NCBI RefSeq assembly: GCF_000685015.1
Contig: NZ_BAYA01000025.1
Span: 1 to 64,000, forward strand
Direction: 5' to 3'
Source of the DNA: Paraburkholderia bannensis NBRC 103871
GTDB taxonomy: Bacteria; Pseudomonadota; Gammaproteobacteria; Burkholderiales; Burkholderiaceae
Length of the DNA stretch: 64,000 bases
Every line of letters begins with the position of its first letter. The first letter of the stretch is position 1. Positions 26,583 through 34,304 of the stretch are shown piece by piece. The translations under genes were made by a program, and so were the position numbers. The notes under the pieces are model-generated. The model had not been told where the DNA came from. It did no database searches and saw only the letters and a program-made list of their open reading frames with translations.

Positions 26583-27769
26583 GCCATCTGCCACAAATCA
26601 AGATTGCCGCCACCTACATGCGCGGCGGCACCAGCAAGGGCGTCTTCTTCCGCCTTCAGGATCTGCCCGCGTCCGCGCAGCAACCCGGCCCGGCTCGCGA
26701 CAAACTCCTCATGCGCGTCATCGGCAGCCCCGATCCCTACGGCAAGCAGATCGACGGCATGGGCGGCGCAACCTCCAGCACCAGCAAAACCGTCATCGTC
26801 GCCAAAAGCACCCGCCCCAACCACGACGTCGATTATCTGTTCGGCCAGGTCGCCATCGATAAAGCCTTCGTCGACTGGAGCGGCAACTGCGGCAACCTCT
26901 CGGCGGCAGTCGGCCCGTTCGCCATCAGCAACGGCCTCGTCGACCCGGCCCGCGTGCCCGATAACGGCATCGCCACTATCCGCATCTGGCAAGCCAATAT
27001 CGGCAAGACCATCGTCGCGCACGTGCCCATCACCAACGGCCACGTGCAGGAAACCGGCGACTTCGAACTCGACGGCGTGACCTTCCCCGCCGCCGAAGTC
27101 CAGCTCGAATTCCTCGACCCCGCCGCCGAAGAAGATGGCGCGGGCGGCGCCATGTTCCCCACCGGCAATCTCGTCGACGATCTCGACGTGCCCGGCTTCG
27201 GCACCCTCAAGGCGACGATGATCAACGCCGGCATCCCGACGATCTTCGTCAACGCCGACTCAATCGGCTACACCGGCACCGAGTTGCAGGACGCCATCAA
27301 CGGCGACGCGAAGGCGCTGGAGAAGTTCGAGACCCTGCGCGCGCATGGCGCGCTGCGCATGGGCCTCATCAAGCACCTCGACGAGATCGCCACGCGTCAG
27401 CACACGCCCAAGATCGCTTTCGTCGCGCGGCCAGCGGCCTACACCGCTTCGAGCGGAAAACGCGTGGAATCCGGGGACGTCGATCTGCTCGTGCGCGCGA
27501 TGTCGATGGGCAAGCTCCACCACGCGATGATGGGCACGGCGGCCGTGGCAATCGGCACCGCCGCAGCGATTCCGGGCACGCTGGTGAACCTCGCGGCAGG
27601 CGGCGGCGAGCGCAACGCCGTGCGCTTCGGCCATCCGTCGGGAACGCTGCGCGTGGGCGCCGAGGCAAGCCAGCAAAACGGCGAGTGGAGCGTCACCAAG
27701 GCCATCATGAGCCGCAGCGCACGTGTGCTGATGGAAGGCTGGGTGCGGGTGCCGGCAGACGCGTTCTAA
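26579..27769 (+). CDS. prpF: 2-methylaconitate isomerase / AcnD accessory protein
   Basis: 396-residue PrpF, a diaminopimelate-epimerase-fold enzyme that isomerises trans- and cis-2-methylaconitate so that AcnD product enters the cycle. The signature TYMRGGTSKGVFF is near residue 12, GNCGNLSAAVGPFA near 100, and a second core near the C terminus. The AGGAGGT-like sequence upstream is about 18 bp from the ATG, too far for normal use, so translation probably depends on coupling to the overlapping DUF559 gene. Last gene of the operon. Confidence 0.96.
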   Translation: MSHLPQIKIAATYMRGGTSKGVFFRLQDLPASAQQPGPARDKLLMRVIGSPDPYGKQIDGMGGATSSTSKTVIVAKSTRPNHDVDYLFGQVAIDKAFVDWSGNCGNLSAAVGPFAISNGLVDPARVPDNGIATIRIWQANIGKTIVAHVPITNGHVQETGDFELDGVTFPAAEVQLEFLDPAAEEDGAGGAMFPTGNLVDDLDVPGFGTLKATMINAGIPTIFVNADSIGYTGTELQDAINGDAKALEKFETLRAHGALRMGLIKHLDEIATRQHTPKIAFVARPAAYTASSGKRVESGDVDLLVRAMSMGKLHHAMMGTAAVAIGTAAAIPGTLVNLAAGGGERNAVRFGHPSGTLRVGAEASQQNGEWSVTKAIMSRSARVLMEGWVRVPADAF

Positions 27770-27792
27770 GCAGGACTCGCCGCCCAAGGCAA

Positions 27793-27829
27793 AACACCCT
27801 GACGCATCGCAGCGTCAGGGTGTTTTTTT
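27793..27829. terminator. Strong bidirectional rho-independent terminator
   Basis: Perfect 13-bp stem (AACACCCTGACGC and its complement) with 6-nt loop and T7 on the plus side, four A on the other. It ends the prp operon and can also end the convergent nlpD-like gene. Confidence 0.95.
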
Positions 27830-27859
27830 GTCGCGCTGGAAATCCGCCTTCAGGCGGCC

Positions 27860-28723
27860 TCAGCTTTGCGGCGTCGGCAGATACGGCATCGGATCGACCG
27901 GCTTGCCGTCGCGGCGCACTTCGAACAGCACGGCCACGCGGTCGTTGCTCTCGTTGCCCATTTCGGCGATCTGCTGGCCCTGATGCACCGTGTCGCCCGT
28001 CTTGACGAGCAAACGGCGGTTGTGCGAGTACGCCGTCAGGAAGTCCTTGTTGTGCTGGACGATGATGAGGCTGCCGTATTCGTTCAACCCGGTGCCCGCG
28101 TACATGACCTTGCCGTCGGCGGCGGCCAGCACGGGATCTCCTGCCTTGCCGCCGATCTCGATGCCGCGCGTGGTGCCCGGCTCGAACGGCTCCACCACAT
28201 GTCCGCGCGCCGGCCACATGAGCGCCACGCTGTTGGCATGACGCCCGACTTCCGCGGCCACCGCGCGGCTTTGCGCCGTGCTTTGCGCCGTGTTAGCCGC
28301 CGACGCTGCCCCGGCAGGTGCGGGCGCGGCCTGCTGCACGATGATCGTCTGCGTCGACACCAGCTTCAGCGACTGGCCCGCGCGCAGGCGGCCGTTCTTC
28401 AAGTGGTTCCAGGCCGTCAGATCCCTGACCGAAACGTTATGCGCCGATGCGATGCGTTGCAGCGAGTCGCCACGGCGCACGCGCACGTAAGTAGTTTTAG
28501 TGACGGTGCGCTTGACCGGCGCGCTCGCCGCCTGCTGCGCGGCGGCGCTGGCGGCGTCCGACGCCGGGCTCGCGGCCGCCGACGGATCGGGTTGCGGCTG
28601 CGGCGCCTGCGGGTCGCTAACGTTAGCGCACGCGCCCAGCAAAAGGGTCAAACCGAGGCCTGCCAGCCCCGCCCAAAAACGTGCCAGACCGGAGGCGGCT
28701 TGCCCCGAGCGATCCTCGTACAT
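27860..28723 (-). CDS. LysM/M23 lipoprotein, NlpD-like amidase activator
   Basis: 287-residue outer-membrane lipoprotein: lipobox LLLGAC with Cys32, a Pro/Ala/Ser-rich linker, one LysM domain (about 77-121, binding peptidoglycan), an Ala-rich linker and a LytM/M23 domain (about 170-280). The catalytic zinc ligands of M23 are lost: the HxxxD position reads RGIEIGG and the last HxH region reads LFEVR. Like NlpD and EnvC, it should activate a cell-wall amidase rather than cut peptidoglycan itself. It shares a terminator with prpF. Confidence 0.9.
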   Translation of the reverse strand: MYEDRSGQAASGLARFWAGLAGLGLTLLLGACANVSDPQAPQPQPDPSAAASPASDAASAAAQQAASAPVKRTVTKTTYVRVRRGDSLQRIASAHNVSVRDLTAWNHLKNGRLRAGQSLKLVSTQTIIVQQAAPAPAGAASAANTAQSTAQSRAVAAEVGRHANSVALMWPARGHVVEPFEPGTTRGIEIGGKAGDPVLAAADGKVMYAGTGLNEYGSLIIVQHNKDFLTAYSHNRRLLVKTGDTVHQGQQIAEMGNESNDRVAVLFEVRRDGKPVDPMPYLPTPQS

Positions 28724-29430
28724 ATTCGTTGCTCCTTGTTACAGCGGCGTGCGCTCGCTTCGGTCGGCAATGGGCGGTTTGCTGCGTGCTAACGCGCTCC
28801 CGCTCTAACCTCATCGACACGAAACCCTGCGCCCGACCCGCTTACTTCTTCGTTCAAATTGCGTGCTTTATCGAATAAAAGCGCCCAGCGTCGCACAACT
28901 CCTCTTCGCGCGACCACGCTCCATCTCAAAAGCGATCCGGCATTGTAATGCGCATTTCATAGGCAGCATTCAGGCCACTACACTTCGATACAACTCTTGC
29001 GCACCTGAATTTTCGCGGCTCCATCGCCCTGCCCATCGCGCCAGATCGTGCCCCTTATCTCTTCTGCATAACGGCAGGCTGCGCGAGAACTTGAACCCGC
29101 TTCGTTGCGCGCTATGCGTGCCTTATCCGTATGGCCAACATCCGGTTCAGCGCACTGAAAGCCCTTTGAAATTAAGGTAGTATTGCCCACATCCCGGTAG
29201 AATCCGCCCCACTGGAACCTCACCGCGTCAATCGGGTCATTTCCTGGGCAACCTGCGGACTTCGTCCATCGCGGGTTACATTCCGTCGTCACCGACTTTA
29301 TTCGCCGCTGCCCCGCGCAGCCGCCGCCGTCGAGCCTTCGCTCCGGCAGCGGGCCCTCGCAGCGTTTTTTTGCATGCGCCAGCACGGCCGTGCGCGCCAT
29401 TGGGTGCGCCAGCCAGGCGGCGCCGGATCC
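28724..29430. other. 707-bp intergenic region
   Basis: Lies between the divergent nlpD-like gene and the OpgC-like gene and is somewhat less GC-rich than its neighbours. A minus-strand frame (28978-29400) is open but looks non-coding in composition. No tRNA, riboswitch or repeat was recognised. It should hold the promoters of both flanking genes. Confidence 0.5.
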
Positions 29431-30531
29431 ATGTCACAGTCATCCAATCGTCTTGTCGAGCTCGACTTCTTTCGCGGGCTCGTTTTGCTGATCATCGTCG
29501 TCGACCACATCGGCGGCAGCATCCTGTCGCGCGTCACACTGCACGCCTACGCGCTGTGCGACGCGGCAGAAGTGTTCGTGTTCCTCGGCGGCTTCGCCAC
29601 GGCCACGGCCTGGGCCGCGCTCAGCGCGCGCCGCACCGAAGCCGCCGCGCGCCAGCGCTTCATCAAGCGCGCGTTCGAGATCTATCGCGCCTTCGTGGTG
29701 ACTGCGCTGCTCATGCTGCTGGTGACGGCGATCCTCGTCGCCTGCAATGTCGATGCCCCCAATCTCGCCACCACCGATCTCGACGACCTGACGCTCGCAC
29801 CCGCCGCCGCGCTGCGCGACATCGTGCTGCTGCGCCGCCAGCCCTATCTGGCCGGCGTGCTGCCGATGTACGCGTGCTTCGCGCTGGCCGCGCCGCTTGC
29901 ACTGCCGCTGGCGCGCTCGCGGCCGTGGATCCTGGCGGCGATCAGCCTCGCGCTGTGGGGCGTCGCGCCGCATCTCACGCCGTATCTCCCGCACGTCGAC
30001 GACGTCAACTGGGACTTCAACCCGTTCGCGTGGCAACTGCTGTTCTTCGCCGGCGCGATCGCCCAGGCGCAGCCGGTGTTTCAGAGCGTGACCGCGCGGC
30101 CCAAATTCGGCGCGATCGTGACGATGCTCGCGCTCGCCGTGGTGGCCGCCGCCGCGATCTACCGCCTGCATCTGGGCAACACCGCGCTCGACGCCGACTT
30201 CAAGCGCAATCTCGCGTGGTTCCGCGCGCTCAACTTCTTCGGCATTGCGTGGCTGACGGCGCACGCGATCCGGCTGGGCTGGGCGAAAAAGCTCGCCGTG
30301 GCGCTGCCGTGGATCGGCCTGGTCGGCCGCAAGGGGATGCTCTCGTTCGTGGCGGGGGCGGTGATTTCGCTGACCGTCGATTCGGTGCTGTACTGGTACA
30401 CGGACGGCTATCTCGACATTCCGGCGGGCCTCGCCGCCGATGCCATCGCGCTGACCGCCCTCTTCGCCGTCGCGCGCTGCTCCGATCCGCTCAAACGCCT
30501 GCTGCCGTCGCGCGCGAAAGCGTCGGCCTGA
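29431..30531 (+). CDS. OpgC-domain integral membrane protein (acyltransferase-like)
   Basis: 366-residue protein with about ten predicted membrane helices. The start (RLVELDFFRGLVLLIIVVDHI) matches the OpgC/acyltransferase-3 pattern, with the conserved DxxRG-like Arg and His. OpgC transfers succinyl groups to periplasmic glucans, so modification of a surface or periplasmic glycan is the likely role. ATG 29431 is used; 19 further codons are open upstream from 29374. No glucan synthesis gene is adjacent. Confidence 0.85.
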   Translation: MSQSSNRLVELDFFRGLVLLIIVVDHIGGSILSRVTLHAYALCDAAEVFVFLGGFATATAWAALSARRTEAAARQRFIKRAFEIYRAFVVTALLMLLVTAILVACNVDAPNLATTDLDDLTLAPAAALRDIVLLRRQPYLAGVLPMYACFALAAPLALPLARSRPWILAAISLALWGVAPHLTPYLPHVDDVNWDFNPFAWQLLFFAGAIAQAQPVFQSVTARPKFGAIVTMLALAVVAAAAIYRLHLGNTALDADFKRNLAWFRALNFFGIAWLTAHAIRLGWAKKLAVALPWIGLVGRKGMLSFVAGAVISLTVDSVLYWYTDGYLDIPAGLAADAIALTALFAVARCSDPLKRLLPSRAKASA

Positions 30532-30692
30532 CCGGCGCAGCGGGTATCAGCGCGGCCTGGCCACTGCGCAGTAGTGCACGGGCACTGCGCCCGATCCAGG
30601 CCGCACACGACGCGGTTTCCAGCCGCCATGGCGCGCTGCTAGTATGTTGACCCCGCGCCGCAGGCGCGTCTCCACGAGCCCGCTTTCCTGCC

Positions 30693-31589
30693 ATGCGCAG
30701 CTTCCTACGCACCGCGCCGTTCGCTTCGCCGCTGTGGCCCCTGCGCGCCGCGCTTGCGGCCTTGCTGGCCTCTGTCGCCCTCACTGCCCTCACCGGCTTC
30801 GCGGATAACGCCGCCGCCAGCACGATCGCCTCGCGCACCTTCCACGCCAACGCGCTTGAGCGCGACTGGCCTTACGTGGTCTATCTGCCCACCGGCTATC
30901 GCGCCGACGGCACGCGCTATCCCGTGCTCTATCTCCTGCACGGCAACAACGGCGAGCCGATGGACTGGGTCACGCAAGGCAGCCTGCAAGTCACCGCCGA
31001 CGCGCTGATCGCCCGCCGCGAGATTCCGCCCGTCGTGATCGTCATGCCTCAAGGCGGCACCGACTGGTACGTCGATCGCAAGGAAAAGATGGAGACGGCG
31101 TTTTTCTCGGATCTGATGCCCGAGATCGAGTCGCACTTCGCCGTCGCCGATTCACGCGACGGCCGCGCGATCGGCGGCGTGTCGATGGGCGGCTTCGGCG
31201 CGCTGCGCTATACGCTGGAGCATCCCGATATGTTCTGCGGGACGATGCTGCTCTCCCCGGCGATCTATTCGGGCGATCCGCCGCTGGCCTCGTCGGCGCG
31301 GCGCGTGGGCGTGTTCGGCGAGCATCAGTTCGACTCGCACATCTGGCGCACGCTCAACTATCCGGCGCTCTGGAGCGGCTACTTCGGCCGGCCGTGGCGC
31401 GTGCCGTTCTTCATCGCCTCGGGCGACGACGACCTCGTGATCCAGGCCGAATCGTCGCTGCTCTACACGCGCCTGCGCGAGGCGAACAATCCGGCGGCGC
31501 TGCGCATCGTCGACGGCGGCCATGTCTGGCCGGTCTGGCGCGAGCTGCTGCCCGCCGCGCTCAAGTACACGCTCGCCTGCGTGCACTGA
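30693..31589 (+). CDS. Secreted alpha/beta-hydrolase esterase (esterase D / antigen 85 type)
   Basis: 298-residue exported hydrolase. A signal peptide or membrane anchor covers about 1-42. The catalytic elbow is GGVSMGGFG, the acid is likely in ASGDDDLV and the His in DGGHVWPVW near the C terminus. The oxyanion region YLLHGNNG is present. It probably hydrolyses esters in the periplasm; related proteins include acetyl esterases and mycolyltransferase-like enzymes. It follows the OpgC-like gene on the same strand after 161 bp. Confidence 0.9.
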   Translation: MRSFLRTAPFASPLWPLRAALAALLASVALTALTGFADNAAASTIASRTFHANALERDWPYVVYLPTGYRADGTRYPVLYLLHGNNGEPMDWVTQGSLQVTADALIARREIPPVVIVMPQGGTDWYVDRKEKMETAFFSDLMPEIESHFAVADSRDGRAIGGVSMGGFGALRYTLEHPDMFCGTMLLSPAIYSGDPPLASSARRVGVFGEHQFDSHIWRTLNYPALWSGYFGRPWRVPFFIASGDDDLVIQAESSLLYTRLREANNPAALRIVDGGHVWPVWRELLPAALKYTLACVH

Positions 31590-31644
31590 GCATCCACTAA
31601 GCGCACACTGAGCGCGCGTTCGCGCAGCCCTGCACGCGCGCGGC

Positions 31645-32712
31645 TTATTCCGCCCAGTTCGCCCACAGCACCATCAGCACCGTCATCAGCGCGGGGCCGA
31701 TGAAAATGCCGATCAGGCCGAACGTCGTCGCGCCGCCCAAAATGCCGAACAGCACCAGCAGGAACGGCAGGCGCGTCGAGTTGCCGATCAGCACGGGCCG
31801 CACGAAATGCTCGGCGACAAACACGACTATCACGCCCGTCACCGCCACCACGATGGCGCCCACGATGCCGCCCTGCGCCGCCAGCCAGAGCGCCGCGCCG
31901 CAGAACACGAGCGGTGCGCAGAACGGCAGCATCGCCGCGATGGCCGTAATCGTGCCGAGCAGCGCCGCGTGCGGCACGCCCGCGAACATGTAGGCGATGC
32001 CGAGCAGCACGCCCTCGCCCAACCCGACCACCACGAGCCCCGTCACCGTCGCGCGCACGGCGGCCGCCATGCGCTGGAGCAACTGCGCACCGTCTGCGCC
32101 GAACGCCCGGCGCGCGCCGCGCATCACCGTGCCGGAGAGCTTCGGCCCCGCTTGCAGGATCACGAACAGCGTGACGAGCATGAAGCCGAAGGTCATCGAC
32201 GCATGCACCGCGCGCGCCCCGAAGTGCCGCCCGAACGACACGATGGCGTCGCCGTGCAGGCCCTTCATCGCGGGCGATTGCTTGAGCGGCTGGGCCAGGT
32301 TGGCCTGCCACCACTCGCTTACCTGACGGCTGCCGACCGGCAGATGCGAGACGAAATCGGGCACCGGCACGCCGTTCTCCTGCGCGGCGCGCGCCCACAG
32401 GTAGAGTTCATGGGCCTCGCCGCCCGCCTGGATCGCCGTGAGCGTGATCGGCAGGACGACCAGCAGCGCGATGGCCACCGTCAGCACCGTCGCGAGCCAG
32501 GTCGTGCGGCCACGGAACAGCCGGTGGCGCTCCGTGGCCTGGTACGCCGGCCAGAGGACGATGGCGAGCACGCACGCCCACGCGACAGCGGGCAGGAATT
32601 CGCGCACGACCCACAGGGCGAGCAGGACGAGCACGGCGTACAAGGCGGCCGAGGCGGCGCGCTGGAGTTTTTGCTCGTTTGCGGAGTTCGGAGCAGGCGG
32701 GCGATGAATCAT
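31645..32712 (-). CDS. AI-2E family transporter (PerM/TqsA-like)
   Basis: 355-residue membrane protein with two early helices, a periplasmic domain and a cluster of helices in the second half. The family region GVLLGIAYMFAGVPHAALLG and the terminal IGIFIGPALMTVLM are seen. The ATG at 32712 has GAGGT 5 bp upstream. Family members include the autoinducer-2 exporter TqsA and Na+/H+ antiporters, so the solute is unknown. Convergent with the esterase gene. Confidence 0.9.
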   Translation of the reverse strand: MIHRPPAPNSANEQKLQRAASAALYAVLVLLALWVVREFLPAVAWACVLAIVLWPAYQATERHRLFRGRTTWLATVLTVAIALLVVLPITLTAIQAGGEAHELYLWARAAQENGVPVPDFVSHLPVGSRQVSEWWQANLAQPLKQSPAMKGLHGDAIVSFGRHFGARAVHASMTFGFMLVTLFVILQAGPKLSGTVMRGARRAFGADGAQLLQRMAAAVRATVTGLVVVGLGEGVLLGIAYMFAGVPHAALLGTITAIAAMLPFCAPLVFCGAALWLAAQGGIVGAIVVAVTGVIVVFVAEHFVRPVLIGNSTRLPFLLVLFGILGGATTFGLIGIFIGPALMTVLMVLWANWAE

Positions 32713-33036
32713 GTAACCTCGTGAAAATTCTGCAGGACAGTCATTGTCCGGGCGGCGAGACGAGCCGCCAGCATAAGGGCGACAGACCAAAAACGCGACT
32801 CAACTGCCCTCGCCCGGCGCGGTTTTCAGTCTGATCCGCGCCAGCCTCCAGCGTTCCAAACCCCTCCCGACGCCCCACTTCAGGCCGATTTTCATGTCGC
32901 GCCTCGCACAACACTGCGTTGCACAAATTCGAAGGGTCGGGTCTCGATCGCCCGCAAACCCGCATTCCTTCGTTAACCCGTATATGTGCCAGATCGATTG
33001 TTGCCGATTTTGGAATGGTGTTTCAACGGCGACACA
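32713..33036. other. Intergenic region without recognised features
   Basis: 324 bp between the divergent permease and DUF3331 genes. It should hold both promoters. No repeat, RNA gene or clear operator was seen. Confidence 0.5.
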
Positions 33037-33402
33037 ATGGCACTTGACGCTTTAGAGGAATACATTGCGGCAACCCCACTTACGGAGCCGACAATGAAGA
33101 AAAAAGCGTGCCTCGCGCTTGACGGAGCCAACGGTGAACGCATCGAAATCCTCGAACAAACGGATTCCGCGCTCGTGATCCGCTGGGTGGAACCTGGCCG
33201 TTGTCATTATGGCGAACAGCGCTGGCGCCGCCGCTCGGCGCATACGTCGGGCACTTGCGCCGTCTCGCGCCGCAAGATCCGCCGCGGCGACGCCGTGTTC
33301 AAACCGGCTGAGCGCCCCGCGCCGCTCAATGCGTCGGTGATGATCGCGGCCGAAGTGTTCGGCGATCTGGTTGCCAACGTGCCGTATAGCGAAGCGGCCT
33401 GA
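33037..33402 (+). CDS. DUF3331 domain protein
   Basis: 121-residue protein with the DUF3331 pattern: ERIEILEQTDSALVIRWVEP, then CHYGEQRWRRRSAHTSGTCA with conserved Cys, and RGDAVFKP before the Pro/Asn end. This family is nearly confined to Burkholderiaceae and has no known function. The two Cys and nearby charged residues could bind metal. Start is uncertain: ATG 33037 fits the family length, but ATG 33094 has a better ribosome site (CGGAG), and a GTG at 32986 is also in frame. Confidence 0.82.
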   Translation: MALDALEEYIAATPLTEPTMKKKACLALDGANGERIEILEQTDSALVIRWVEPGRCHYGEQRWRRRSAHTSGTCAVSRRKIRRGDAVFKPAERPAPLNASVMIAAEVFGDLVANVPYSEAA

Positions 33403-33604
33403 GCCGCCTCAGGCAGGGTCGAAGCGGCTGCATTTCAGGCCAGCGGCGACAAAGCGATTAGGTGAGATTCCCGTAATAATCGCGATCCAGACGATCGCAA
33501 ACGCCTCAGGCGAACACGGACGACTCCCGACGCTGCTTTAGCCGCTTTAGCCACGCAGGCCGCCTTATCCGCCACGAGCACCGCAAGCACCGCAGCCGCC
33601 AGGC

Positions 33605-34129
33605 TCAACCGCTGTAGCCCACCGCCTGCCGCACCGTGGCAAGCGAAATCGGCCGCCCGAGATAGCGCGCCGTCATCCCAGCCGACTCCTCGCCCAGCGC
33701 AGCCACGCGCGCGAGCACGTCGGCGTCGAACGGCACCGCGCGCGGCCCCGAGCGGTCAACATGCAGCAACAGCTGCTCGCTCGCGCTGACAGGCTTTTCG
33801 CCTTCTGCGCCGCCTTCTGCGCCGTCTTCGGCGAACATCTCCAGATAGACCCGCACGCGCTTCGCGTCGTGCTCCAGCACCCACACATCGACCCGCAGCG
33901 GCGTGCCCTCTTTCACCTCGCGCAGATAGTTCACGTGCGCTTCGAGCGTGTACATCGATTGAGCGCGCGCCTCGCGCCGCGCGTGATCGAGCCCGATCGC
34001 GTCGAGCAGCAAATCGGTCGCCTGGCTGTAGATCAGCATGTAGAACGCATCGCGCAGATGGCCGTTGTAATCGACCCATTGCGCGCGCACGCGTTCGCGG
34101 TAGACGACGCTGGTGACGTGGTCGCTCAT
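33605..34129 (-). CDS. Hot-dog thioesterase (4HBT-like)
   Basis: 174-residue acyl-CoA thioesterase-fold protein. The active-site motif is VDYNGHLRDAFY near residue 19, followed by TLEAHVNYLREV. This resembles thioesterases linked to carnitine and betaine catabolism (betainyl-CoA thioesterase type), but no carnitine genes are near. The ATG at 34129 has a strong GGAGGAG upstream; the longer open frame is not coding-like. Divergent from nrdJ. Substrate unknown. Confidence 0.85.
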   Translation of the reverse strand: MSDHVTSVVYRERVRAQWVDYNGHLRDAFYMLIYSQATDLLLDAIGLDHARREARAQSMYTLEAHVNYLREVKEGTPLRVDVWVLEHDAKRVRVYLEMFAEDGAEGGAEGEKPVSASEQLLLHVDRSGPRAVPFDADVLARVAALGEESAGMTARYLGRPISLATVRQAVGYSG

Positions 34130-34304
34130 CTCTCCTCCTGTGTGCAGCTCCGTGCGGAGCGGCGCATCCAGTTTACTCATAGCGCCAGACCCATAGGGCC
34201 AAACCCATCGCGCCGTCGCGGCCACCGGCAAACGCGCAGGCACGCGCGCTGCCTCTGCGCTACTCTGAGCTAACGCAGAGCGATCCGATCGCAAGGAACC
34301 GGCC

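Noticed and set aside
28978..29400. Possible minus-strand gene in the large intergenic region
   Set aside because: No ribosome site, no domain, and non-coding-like composition.
34130..34304. Cobalamin riboswitch before nrdJ
   Set aside because: The gap is only 175 bp and I could not find a B12-box-like sequence or the expected helices.
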